Positions 52,811-61,520 of a stretch of DNA of 64,000 nucleotides are shown here, in pieces. The DNA is from Sutcliffiella horikoshii (GTDB lineage Bacteria; Bacillota; Bacilli; Bacillales; Bacillaceae_I), in contig NZ_RXZI01000001.1 in NCBI RefSeq assembly GCF_021991925.1, positions 1,041,768 through 1,105,767 of the forward strand. The letters are read 5' to 3'. The translations under genes and the position numbers were made by a program. The notes under the pieces are model-generated. The model was not told the DNA's origin. It made no database searches and saw nothing but the letters and a program-made list of their open reading frames with translations. Numbering within the stretch: position 1 is the stretch's first letter; every line of letters starts with the position of its first letter.

Positions 52811-55248
52811 TCTTTTAACTCTCCCTCTATCTGGATTCCCGGCACTTGAATATCGCTATCCATATTATCTAAAACTTTTACGGTAACAACCAAGGTCCCC
52901 TGCTCGCTAATATAGTCTGCAAGATTCCCCTCTATCGTTATGGAAGCTTTATTCTCCAGTGGCTCCAGTTCTGCCTTTTTCTGATTGAGGATATAATACT
53001 CCTGATTGCTGTTTCTAGAACGTAATTTAACTTTCACTTCATTGATTGTGTCTGTTGATTGATCTATCATCTCTGGCAGGGTATAAGTAAAATCATATGT
53101 CCCCGGGCCTAAGTATACATAGGGCTCGCCGAAATCGAGTCCGTTATGATGAATCATCCCGGAAGCACTTTCCGAGACTGCTAAACTTGGTAAAAGATGT
53201 TCTTCTGTAAAGCTGAAGCTTCCACCACCAGCATGGTTAATATCAACAGGAAGCACTACAAGGTGGGAGGCATTCGAATTCGCTGATTTCCCATCCACTT
53301 TCGCTTCCATCAATGCTTCTGTTAGGTATCCCACTATTATTGGTTGATCTTCCGTTAGAAAAATGTCCTTGCGATTTAGTAAAAGATCCAACATCTGAAA
53401 CCTCTTATAATCTTCTAGTTCATGTTTTTCTATCTGATTCGTTCCTGGTCCATGATGATAATAGCTTGTGAAATTTGGAAATGCTTTTGATGCAGATGTA
53501 TTATTAGGGGCAGTGATAGCATTAGCGATATTCCCCCCTGTTAATTCATACTCAACATTTATCGTTTCTCCTGCCTTGATATCACCAAGTGGTTCGGCAT
53601 TTCTTCCTGATAATAGAAACGCATCTTTAAGTTCATATATCATCTGATTGGATACCATCCCTGATACCTTTCCATTGTTCACGGACATTTCATACCCTAT
53701 TTTACCTACTTGCAAGTCAGATATATTACCAAGACTTGTACGGGTAGACCAATACTCAACATCATTGAACATAATATTCGTTCCTTTAGATGTGGAATTG
53801 ATAAATGCATACTTTCTCATGATGTCAAAATTATCATTATATCCATACATCACCGGAAAGAGTGTTGCGTGATTGTTCGTTTCCATCTTATAGTTACCAC
53901 CACTATTAGTTAAAATGCTAGCGACTCCATATCCACTAACCGTTTCCATCTGATTATCCAAAATAAGAATACTTGCTTCATTTACCTGTGTTCCCGATAT
54001 TCTATCTTTTGCCCCAATACCAAATACAACAATGCTCGTGAAGATGGCAGCAGTGGGAATGATCCACCAAGCTTGCTCACGCTTGTCGGTCCTTTTCAGG
54101 ATAAAATACAGTACAGGTATCAATAGAATCAAATAGATGATAAATGCACCGATCAACAACGGTACCGAAACAATGGACCCAGGAAACGCTTCTCCAATCG
54201 GGCTTAGTTGATGCGAGAGTTCCTCCATAGGAGGTGCCTTGTAATAGTTCGGTGTTTTCGTCGTAGCTTTCTGAAGCACACTTGACCACCAAGTATTCCC
54301 CTCTTTCCATTCCCCCCATAACGGAGAAGATAAATTACCAGTTATTTGTGTTACAGTACCAGTCCCCACTTTGGATAGTAGGGTTATCGGAATATCTTTG
54401 TCCTTTGTGATCACCACAGCATCTTCTCGTAATATATCTCCAGTGAAAATCGGTAAATCTGGAAAGCTACTTTCTTGGTTCAATTTTGAGATGGTGGTTT
54501 CGGTTTTGGGTGCTAACAACTGTAAATCTTGAAGTTCCCCAAGGTCCTGGGCAATCCCAACTTTCGTATCAAACATTAATGATCCGCCATTGTGGACCCA
54601 ATCCCTAATTGCCTGTTGCTGTACAGCGGTCAAGGTCGACAATGGAAAATCATGTACCAATATCACATCAAACATTTCAAGGCCAAATGACTCATTTGAA
54701 ATGTTTTCGTTGTTTACGTTTAGAAGCTCCATACTTTCAGATTGATATTTAAAAAGTTTCAAAAAGTTCATGGCATCGTGGTTGTTGCTTAGAACACCCA
54801 CCACAACCCGGTTGTCCCCAATATATCTCGGTTGGGAGTTGACATTACCAGATAATTTAATTTCCTTGCCTTTTTCTACGCCACCTTCAAAGAAACTGAC
54901 GAAATTATTTTTGGTACCAGAGTATCCATAGGAAAAGTGGTCGGAAGTCCCTTTGACTGATAGTTCTACTGTTTTTGAGGAGCCTGCTTCCAATTCAATA
55001 GGAATGACATAACTTCCCGCCATATTGTATGTAGGACTTGAAAAAACAACCATATCCCCTTTTACTGCATCGCCTTTGTTGGTCACTTCCATTCTGATTG
55101 GATGACCCTTCCCCATTTGAACTTTATTGTCCACTCCATATTCTACTTTTACTTCTAGATTTGCTGCTGCTTCTGATAAAGTCGGAAATATGAATAGACT
55201 CAAACAAATCAGCAACAAACAGTGTTTCACTATCGCCTTTACTCTCAC
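52807..55248 (-). CDS. Large secreted/membrane protein, first gene of the VWA-MoxR-ABC operon
   Basis: An 813-residue protein starting at GTG 55,248 (AGGGGGAAGAAAAA). A signal peptide (HCLLLICLSLFIFPTLSEAA) leads to an Ig-like/beta domain and a GATase-like segment (about 150-240, GVLSNNHDAMNFLKLF, VHDFPLSTLTAVQQQAI). Two adjacent helices (around 355-415) anchor it, and a large second outer domain ends without another helix. Both halves face outside. No enzyme motif is evident. It may be the substrate-facing part of the ABC pair. Confidence 0.8.
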   Translation of the reverse strand: MRVKAIVKHCLLLICLSLFIFPTLSEAAANLEVKVEYGVDNKVQMGKGHPIRMEVTNKGDAVKGDMVVFSSPTYNMAGSYVIPIELEAGSSKTVELSVKGTSDHFSYGYSGTKNNFVSFFEGGVEKGKEIKLSGNVNSQPRYIGDNRVVVGVLSNNHDAMNFLKLFKYQSESMELLNVNNENISNESFGLEMFDVILVHDFPLSTLTAVQQQAIRDWVHNGGSLMFDTKVGIAQDLGELQDLQLLAPKTETTISKLNQESSFPDLPIFTGDILREDAVVITKDKDIPITLLSKVGTGTVTQITGNLSSPLWGEWKEGNTWWSSVLQKATTKTPNYYKAPPMEELSHQLSPIGEAFPGSIVSVPLLIGAFIIYLILLIPVLYFILKRTDKREQAWWIIPTAAIFTSIVVFGIGAKDRISGTQVNEASILILDNQMETVSGYGVASILTNSGGNYKMETNNHATLFPVMYGYNDNFDIMRKYAFINSTSKGTNIMFNDVEYWSTRTSLGNISDLQVGKIGYEMSVNNGKVSGMVSNQMIYELKDAFLLSGRNAEPLGDIKAGETINVEYELTGGNIANAITAPNNTSASKAFPNFTSYYHHGPGTNQIEKHELEDYKRFQMLDLLLNRKDIFLTEDQPIIVGYLTEALMEAKVDGKSANSNASHLVVLPVDINHAGGGSFSFTEEHLLPSLAVSESASGMIHHNGLDFGEPYVYLGPGTYDFTYTLPEMIDQSTDTINEVKVKLRSRNSNQEYYILNQKKAELEPLENKASITIEGNLADYISEQGTLVVTVKVLDNMDSDIQVPGIQIEGELKE

Positions 55249-55341
55249 TTTTTCTTCCCCCTATACGTCTACTGTCTCTCTTTTTATGTAACTATATCTA
55301 AGACGTTTACCCAAAGGAAAAAGTTTCAAGGACAAATAAAA

Positions 55342-55362
55342 AAAGGGAGTTCTTCTCCCTTT
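55342..55362 (-). terminator. Terminator of the second ger operon
   Basis: AAAGGGAG and CTCCCTTT form an 8-bp stem overlapping the gerC stop; TTTTTT follows on the minus strand. Confidence 0.85.
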
Positions 55363-56485
55363 AGTCCATTACACCTGTTCGTAGAATTTCCACATCAATG
55401 TTTATGTCAAAACCAGCTTGTTTATATAAATCTCTCCATTCCTTTTTACTAAACGCCTTATAGCCAACTTCTGCACGATAAATATTCCCAAAGCCTACTG
55501 GATCTGCACCAAGGTCCCTGCTTTGTACGATTACTTCTTTGAGTTTCTTCTCCATTTCCAAAGCAATTGCTTCCTCTATCTTTTTTATTGCCTCAGGGTT
55601 TCCTAAATCGTAATCCACCGTGATCTCCTGCATCCTCGTTACCACTTTGGCGTTTATATGGAAGGAAGGCTTTTCCGTTTCCGATAACTTAATATGCGTT
55701 TTACTTCTAAGATGGTCTAAAGACACATATACTTCTTCTTCGGCCTTATTATTTTTACTCATAATGTGTTTTTCAATCTGTCCTTTAGGTAGTTCTATTT
55801 CTACACTTCCCGTTTCATAGCGACCCTGCAGTAATTTTAAGTAGAATGCAGATTTTGTATCTATTTCTCCTATGACCTTGTCATCCTTAAAAAGTGCCAT
55901 CCCTTCTATAACTATGGTATCATCGGTAAAATTAAGCAGTGGGAGAACCGGATCACGACCCTCGCTGTAATAGCACTGCATGAACTCATGTAAGGTAGGT
56001 GAAATCAAGGAGTCTGCCTCCACATTTTGTCCAATAAGATTGTAAAGGTATGTACCTGCATTTGTGACATCACTTGACTCTTGCGAACGGGATAGAAGAT
56101 CGTGAGCAGCTATGTTGCTTACAGCTAAATAAGACATTGTTCCCACCTCTGCGTCACGGGAAAGTGTATCGATGACGGAAATGATTCCTGCTTCGGCAAG
56201 TTCCCTTCCATAAATAGCCACCCTTAACTGTCCGGAAACGAGCTTCCTGCTGGACGAAAGGTTCTCTTTTTGGCGTATACCTTTACTCGTATTTGCAATA
56301 GAAGTGACCATTTTCGTGTTATTAGGATGGAGGGGGTCAAATTCATAATATACAATCGAGCCCATCAGTTTATCTTCCATTTGATCATACCCAATTGCAG
56401 TTATAAGACCTAATTCCTCCAGGTGTTTTTGTGAGGCACAGCCACAAAGAAGGATTATCGTTATAATCCATAAGACATATTTCAT
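55361..56485 (-). CDS. Germinant receptor C subunit, Ger(x)C lipoprotein (operon 2)
   Basis: A 374-residue lipoprotein; the signal peptide ends ILLCGC. HLEELGLITAIGYDQ is the usual GerC opening and the C-terminal YKAFSKKEWRDLYKQAGFDI matches the Ger(x)C domain. Its ATG overlaps the gerB stop by 4 nt. It is clearly diverged from the C subunit of operon 1. Confidence 0.9.
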   Translation of the reverse strand: MKYVLWIITIILLCGCASQKHLEELGLITAIGYDQMEDKLMGSIVYYEFDPLHPNNTKMVTSIANTSKGIRQKENLSSSRKLVSGQLRVAIYGRELAEAGIISVIDTLSRDAEVGTMSYLAVSNIAAHDLLSRSQESSDVTNAGTYLYNLIGQNVEADSLISPTLHEFMQCYYSEGRDPVLPLLNFTDDTIVIEGMALFKDDKVIGEIDTKSAFYLKLLQGRYETGSVEIELPKGQIEKHIMSKNNKAEEEVYVSLDHLRSKTHIKLSETEKPSFHINAKVVTRMQEITVDYDLGNPEAIKKIEEAIALEMEKKLKEVIVQSRDLGADPVGFGNIYRAEVGYKAFSKKEWRDLYKQAGFDINIDVEILRTGVMD

Positions 56486-57585
56486 GCACTCCCACTCCTT
56501 GTGATAAAGCGGTTCCTGATGAAGATGACTACGCTAAGAATCAGAGTATATAAGAAAACCACATATAATCCATACCAACCAACCCAATCTACGAGTTGAT
56601 TAATATATGCTCTTTTATTGATGAAGAAACTCAAGCTAAAAACCAAACCACTAATAAAAAACACAAAAAACTTCTGTTTAAAATGAAATATTCTCTTTAG
56701 ACCTTTTGATGCAGCCCATAACATAAACAATGTATTGGGAAGAATAATGACCAACCATAAGGAAACTGCCAAAAATTCGAATCTTTCCAAGTTAGGAAAT
56801 TGCACAATTTTAAACATGGAGAGGGTGGCCCAAATGGTCTTCTCTAATTGTTCTCCACTATAATATCCAATCGCTACGAAAGTGACAGAAAAGATAAGCA
56901 AAAATGTGAAAAATACTCCCAATTGAGCATACAGTTGAACTTTCTCCTTATTTCTTATGTAAGGATAGGTAAAATACAACATTTCAAGTCCAAGTACCGT
57001 ATAGGACGTTTTTATTGCTCCATTAAAAAGTTCTTTTGGGGTTGCTTCTAGTACTGGAAGAAAGTTCGTCCAATCGATGTAACGGAAAGGGACCACAAGC
57101 ATAAAAATTAGCCATATAGTCAGAAAAAAACCTAAAAAACTTACTCCAACAATTGTTTTTATTCCTCCAAATACACCATACATGGAAATCAGTAGAAGGA
57201 GTGATATGATTGCCCATGTTTCCAAGTCCGGAAAAATCCAAGCCTGGATAATTTCTGTATAATTCAATAGGATGGAGAACAGTCCACCGATTATATAAAT
57301 TATAATAATCAAATTTAATAGTGTTCCAATTATTCTTCCAAATATTTCATTGTGTATCTGAAATAAATCCATATCTTTAAAGGAATGGAGAATATAGCAC
57401 ATAGCTGAAACGACAAGTGCCATCCCTAAGTAGCTGATAATAATAGAAAGCCATGCATCCTGTTTCGATTCCATAAAGATGATACGTTGTACACCTGCTA
57501 TTCCAACGCCGACCTGATTCGTGTGGACAATGAAAAATACTAAAAAAGCAGAAAACATCATTTTTTTGTTTATGCGGGTTTTCAT
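56482..57585 (-). CDS. Germinant receptor B subunit, permease (operon 2)
   Basis: A 367-residue protein with about ten helices, of the GerB/YndE type. HTNQVGVGIAGVQRIIF near the start and GLEMLYFTYPYIRNKEKV in the middle are typical. AAGGTGGGAACC precedes ATG 57,585, 10 nt after gerA. Expected in the spore inner membrane. Confidence 0.9.
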   Translation of the reverse strand: MKTRINKKMMFSAFLVFFIVHTNQVGVGIAGVQRIIFMESKQDAWLSIIISYLGMALVVSAMCYILHSFKDMDLFQIHNEIFGRIIGTLLNLIIIIYIIGGLFSILLNYTEIIQAWIFPDLETWAIISLLLLISMYGVFGGIKTIVGVSFLGFFLTIWLIFMLVVPFRYIDWTNFLPVLEATPKELFNGAIKTSYTVLGLEMLYFTYPYIRNKEKVQLYAQLGVFFTFLLIFSVTFVAIGYYSGEQLEKTIWATLSMFKIVQFPNLERFEFLAVSLWLVIILPNTLFMLWAASKGLKRIFHFKQKFFVFFISGLVFSLSFFINKRAYINQLVDWVGWYGLYVVFLYTLILSVVIFIRNRFITRSGSA

Positions 57586-57595
57586 GGTTCCCACC

Positions 57596-59095
57596 TTATT
57601 CGTCTATGTCTTTTGTTGCGTATTTTTTAAAGGAAAAAAAGCTTTCCTTCTTGGGGTTCGACCTGATCAAGTTTACAGGTACGCGTAATATGGTGTTGGT
57701 AGCATTTTTAAAATCTAATGGATAGACAGGTTGCAAATATGGTTTCCCCACACTCGTTAGTCGGATTAGATGAATGAGGAGAAAACAAAGCCCGAAACTT
57801 ATACCAATCCCTCCCCAGATACCTGCAAGGATTAATATCGGAAATCGGGTAATCCTTACTGCTGTCCCCATCAGATAGCTCGGTGCCGTAAAAGAACCAA
57901 GCGCACTTAAGGCAACGACAATAATCAGGATATTACTGGTGAAGCCTGCTTCGACTGCAGCTTGTCCAAGTACAATCCCTCCAACAATACCCATTGTCTG
58001 ACCGACCTTTGTTGGTAGCCTTGCTCCGGCTTCACGTAATAATTCAATCATCACTTCAAGCAACAAAGCTTCAAAGATAGGAGTAAATGGCACTTTCGAA
58101 CGCGATTCTCCAAGGGATACCAATAACGTTGATGGTATCATCTCATAATGATAAGTGATGATGGCAACATATGCAGGGGTAAGGATAACAGACAGAAACA
58201 TGGTTACATAACGCAAAAACCTTATAAAGCTTCCCATATTCCAGCGCATATAAACATCTTCTGTGGATTCAAAAAAGTTAAAGAGGGATGCAGGTCCCAA
58301 CAGGACCATAGGGCTTCTATCTACAAAAACGGCAACCATACCCCTTTCCACACTATATGTCACCCTATCAGGAAGTTCTGTTTGAACATATTGAGGAAAG
58401 ATAGAATAGCTGTTATCTTCAATCAGTTGTGCCAATACAGACGTATCTAAGATATCGTCCACATCAAGGGAATTAATTTTTTCCTTGATTGATTGTACTA
58501 TTTCCTCATCTGCCTTTTCTTTCAAGTAAACAAGCCGTACCTCGGTTTCATTCTTGTTGCCGACCCCAAGTTTTTCGGTGCAAAGATCCTCGGACAATAT
58601 ATTTTGTCTTATGATGCTTATATTAGTATTAAGAGATTCCGTAAAGGAAATTTTCGGACCGAAAACAAGGGATTCTGTTTCAGCCTTTTCGAGACCCCGT
58701 TCCACTTTCTTTGCGATATTAATTAAGATACCTTTTTCAGCCCCTGGACTGAATAATAACAAATGGCCTTCCAGAAGATTATTTATCGCTTCACTTATTT
58801 CACTCGTCAAAATTGATTGTGTAGAGGGTAACTTATAAATAACCTCTTCCAACTGTAATACCTCTTCCTCAGGAAACTCGAGAATTGCAGGTAAAATGGT
58901 TGTATTCAATGTTTGGAAGTCCACGAGGTTCTTTAAATAAATAAAAAGTAAAGGGGACTTCTTTCTCTTCAATTCATAAAAGTGAAGATCGGGACTATTT
59001 TGAAAGGTATTTTTAAGGTTGTCTTTTATCTCTTCTATATTATAGGTAGAAAGACTTTTCTCCTTCACCACCAACACCCTTCCATTTTCCGCCAT
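57596..59095 (-). CDS. Germinant receptor A subunit (GerA family, operon 2)
   Basis: About 499 residues: soluble N-terminal domain, then membrane helices with FTPIFEALLLEVMIELLREA and KVGQTMGIVGGIVLGQAAVE, the GerA core. FGPKISFTESLNTNISIIRQ is conserved. The first ATG (59,095) lacks a ribosome binding site; a GTG about 10 codons in follows GGAAGG and may be the true start. Order A-B-C. It follows the nucleoside hydrolase-like gene by 65 nt with no terminator seen. Confidence 0.9.
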   Translation of the reverse strand: MAENGRVLVVKEKSLSTYNIEEIKDNLKNTFQNSPDLHFYELKRKKSPLLFIYLKNLVDFQTLNTTILPAILEFPEEEVLQLEEVIYKLPSTQSILTSEISEAINNLLEGHLLLFSPGAEKGILINIAKKVERGLEKAETESLVFGPKISFTESLNTNISIIRQNILSEDLCTEKLGVGNKNETEVRLVYLKEKADEEIVQSIKEKINSLDVDDILDTSVLAQLIEDNSYSIFPQYVQTELPDRVTYSVERGMVAVFVDRSPMVLLGPASLFNFFESTEDVYMRWNMGSFIRFLRYVTMFLSVILTPAYVAIITYHYEMIPSTLLVSLGESRSKVPFTPIFEALLLEVMIELLREAGARLPTKVGQTMGIVGGIVLGQAAVEAGFTSNILIIVVALSALGSFTAPSYLMGTAVRITRFPILILAGIWGGIGISFGLCFLLIHLIRLTSVGKPYLQPVYPLDFKNATNTILRVPVNLIRSNPKKESFFSFKKYATKDIDE

Positions 59096-59160
59096 TCAGT
59101 AGTAGGGTGGCCAATCTTACTTATTTTATGAATGTTGTGAAGCAAAATTAAAGCCTTTCT

Positions 59161-60147
59161 CTATAAGTTCTGATTATTGTTATTGATGAGCTCCTCTGTC
59201 AACACTTCTAATACTCGATTAATAAACGCCGTGTAGTTGAATTCCATGGCTATTCTATGGATAGGATACTCCGCTAATTGTACAAAATTACGAAAATCTC
59301 CGATGGTTTGACCGAATGCAGCACCACCAGATGTTACAATTCTGACCGGTTTTATTTCATACTGTATGTCATCCTCATTAAATACCCCCCATAGAGTCAC
59401 CACATCGTGTAATGGCGCTCCAGGTATGTTAGGTATCTGAGATTTATAAAATTGCCAATAATAATCCATCATCGGTTTGATGATCATACCTAAGGGATTA
59501 TTCTTTTCTCTATTGACTTTATCGATATAGTTGACCATCTCAGCTGTTAATATAGCTTGCTGTGTTACATTCAGTGGAAAAATAGTCAGTTTTTGCGCAT
59601 AATTGAATACAATATTCGCCGCATATGGGTCCCCAAAAATGTTCGCTTCAGCAACAGGTGTGACGTTACCCGGAAAATTGAACGTACCACCCATAATGAA
59701 AATCTCTTTTACCTTTGCAACCGTCTCAGGATAGAGGATGAAGGAGGTTGCCAGTGATGTCAATCTCCCTACGCATACAATAGTTATTTCATCTTCATAT
59801 TTTTCTATAAGGTCATAAATCTGATGGAAGTTTTCAAAAACATTATCCGCTTCTTCAAAGTCCTCCGCTAGTACATATCCCCCAAACCCTTCCGGTCCAT
59901 GAACCTCAGGATAGTAAATTGGCGGATCCCCTATCATAGATCTTTCCGCTCCACCAATAAGTGGTACATCATACCTTCCTGTGTTCCTCTGAATATAACG
60001 GGCATTCCTTATTGCGGTTCTTTTATCTACGTTTCCATATTCAGCGACAACACCTATAACATCCACATTTTTCTCATTGTACGCATAAATGATAGCCATT
60101 ATATCGTCTATCCCAAAATCAGCGAACAAAAGGACCTTTCTAGTCAT
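59161..60147 (-). CDS. Nucleoside hydrolase-like protein with an altered N-terminal Asp motif
   Basis: A 328-residue member of the IunH fold. The usual N-terminal DxDPGxDD reads FADFGIDD: the first Asp (proton acceptor/Ca ligand) is Phe and Pro is Phe, while the later DD is kept. Other active-site pieces remain: FIMGGTFNFPGNVTPVAEAN, NIFGDPYAANIVF and the final Ca-binding Asp in LHDVVTLWG. It may hydrolyse a different N-glycoside or be non-catalytic. It sits just upstream of a germinant-receptor operon on the same strand. Confidence 0.82.
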   Translation of the reverse strand: MTRKVLLFADFGIDDIMAIIYAYNEKNVDVIGVVAEYGNVDKRTAIRNARYIQRNTGRYDVPLIGGAERSMIGDPPIYYPEVHGPEGFGGYVLAEDFEEADNVFENFHQIYDLIEKYEDEITIVCVGRLTSLATSFILYPETVAKVKEIFIMGGTFNFPGNVTPVAEANIFGDPYAANIVFNYAQKLTIFPLNVTQQAILTAEMVNYIDKVNREKNNPLGMIIKPMMDYYWQFYKSQIPNIPGAPLHDVVTLWGVFNEDDIQYEIKPVRIVTSGGAAFGQTIGDFRNFVQLAEYPIHRIAMEFNYTAFINRVLEVLTEELINNNNQNL

Positions 60148-60274
60148 TTACATCCAACCTTCTTTCCGTACTACAATTTTTGGTTCTCAATAGACAAACC
60201 AAGACAAACATACAGGCAAGTAAGTAAACAAACGAATAGTCTAATATTGATTAATAGGATAGGAGGAAGGAAAT

Positions 60275-60538
60275 ATGTCACAAATTTATCATCAATGTTG
60301 CCGCTACCAGGGACAAATGGTAACAGTCAGATGTCGGGACGGCGCTTCTCATCATGGGAGAATTGTAAGAGTATCACCTAGTCATGTTTACATCCAACCA
60401 ACAGGGAGAAATAGGTTTGGTGGATTTGGAATGGGATATTGGGGTGGTAGATATTACGGTGGTTACGGGTACAACCCAGTAGCAGTTCCTCTGGCATTTG
60501 TCACCGGTGTCGTTTTAGGCGGACTTTTATTTTGGTAA
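60275..60538 (+). CDS. Small Gly/Tyr-rich protein with an Lsm-like start, unknown (87 aa)
   Basis: ATG follows ATAGGAGGAAGGAAAT. The first half (VTVRCRDGASHHGRIVRVSP, then HVYIQP) looks like a small beta-barrel strand pattern. The second is Gly/Tyr-rich (GGRYYGGYGYNP) and it ends in a hydrophobic helix (AFVTGVVLGGLLFW). Composition suggests a spore coat or envelope protein. No named family is recognised. Confidence 0.7.
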   Translation: MSQIYHQCCRYQGQMVTVRCRDGASHHGRIVRVSPSHVYIQPTGRNRFGGFGMGYWGGRYYGGYGYNPVAVPLAFVTGVVLGGLLFW

Positions 60539-60554
60539 GATCTTGAGCACTTTT

Positions 60555-60598
60555 GCCGGTAAATAGTCGGGGTTACGGCTCTTTACCGGTGTTTTTTT
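60555..60598 (+). terminator. Terminator of the 87-aa gene
   Basis: CCGGTAAA and TTTACCGG close a hairpin followed by TGTTTTTTT. Confidence 0.85.
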
Positions 60599-60685
60599 GC
60601 TTCTTGTTCACAATAGTGTTGAAAACGATATTGCATCCATATGTTATATTATATAGGTACAGTTTATGTGAACGAGGTGTTAAAT

Positions 60686-61201
60686 ATGAAAAGATTGGCA
60701 GTTACGTTAAGCTGCATCATGGTATTCACTGTAGGATGCTCCAGTACACAAACAGAAGATAAGCAGACAAGTGATGCTGAACAACATAAACATCATGAAA
60801 AACCTTCATTTTTCCAAGGGGATATCCGAGAAGAGACAGCATCTGTTGATGAACTCCCCTCCTTCTTATCGGACAAGCCAGAGGATATGCAACTGATCTA
60901 TACAGCTGCGGCAAAGCATAAAGAAGTACTAGAGCATATACCTTGCTATTGTGGATGTGGTACATCTGCCGGCCATAAAAGCAGTTATGACTGCTTTGTA
61001 TATGAAAATACCGAAGATGGTCCGTTAGTATGGGATGATCATGGCACCAAATGTGGTGTATGCTTGGAAATTGCAGCAACTTCTGTCATGGAATACAGCA
61101 AAGGGAAAAGTGTTGAGGAGATCAGGGACATGATTGATAATGCATATAAAGAAGGATTCTCCACACCGACTCCAACCCCCGAACCACCAAAAGGAAGTTG
61201 A
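60686..61201 (+). CDS. PCYCGC-motif lipoprotein
   Basis: A 171-residue lipoprotein (lipobox FTVGC). A His/Lys-rich linker (AEQHKHHEKPSF) is followed by the diagnostic IPCYCGCGTSAGH near residue 90 and a second Cys pair KCGVC near residue 130. It ends in a Thr/Pro tail (STPTPTPEPPKGS). The family is unstudied; clustered Cys and His suggest metal or cluster binding outside the membrane. ATG 60,686 follows GAGGTGTTAAAT; the frame extends further up without signal. Element D follows. Confidence 0.88.
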   Translation: MKRLAVTLSCIMVFTVGCSSTQTEDKQTSDAEQHKHHEKPSFFQGDIREETASVDELPSFLSDKPEDMQLIYTAAAKHKEVLEHIPCYCGCGTSAGHKSSYDCFVYENTEDGPLVWDDHGTKCGVCLEIAATSVMEYSKGKSVEEIRDMIDNAYKEGFSTPTPTPEPPKGS

Positions 61202-61235
61202 AAGACCTCCATTAATGAATAGTTAAAAAACAAAA

Positions 61236-61499
61236 AGCCTTTCCATGTTAGTGGAAAGGCTCAGACTGTTTACAAACCCTAATTATCTTTAGATTTGCAT
61301 TTAACTGTTGATCTACGTTCCAGGCGCTTCGCTTATCCGTAGGGCGGTCCGGAAGCCTCCTCGGGCTAACGCCCTGCGGGGTCTTCCCTGTCCCTTCCTC
61401 CCGTTGGAGTCTTCGCGCCTTCCACTACGATCAACTTTAAAACTGTTATAAAATTTAATTCTTCTACAAGCTAAGCCTTTCCATGTTAGTGGAAAGGCT
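61236..61499. mobile_element. Dispersed GC-rich element D, flanked by identical hairpins
   Basis: Body about 61,262-61,472. Left end CAGACTGTTTACAAAC; the right end CTTCTACAAG is degenerate. The flanking hairpins 61,236-61,261 and 61,474-61,499 are the same 26 nt (arms AGCCTTTCC and GGAAAGGCT, loop ATGTTAGT). Inner arms GTTGATC/GATCAAC, AGGCGC/GCGCCT and AGGGCG/CGCCCT give a long imperfect foldback. Single core, in the same orientation as elements A and B. Confidence 0.85.
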
Positions 61500-61520
61500 T
61501 TTGGTTGGACTATTTATTTT

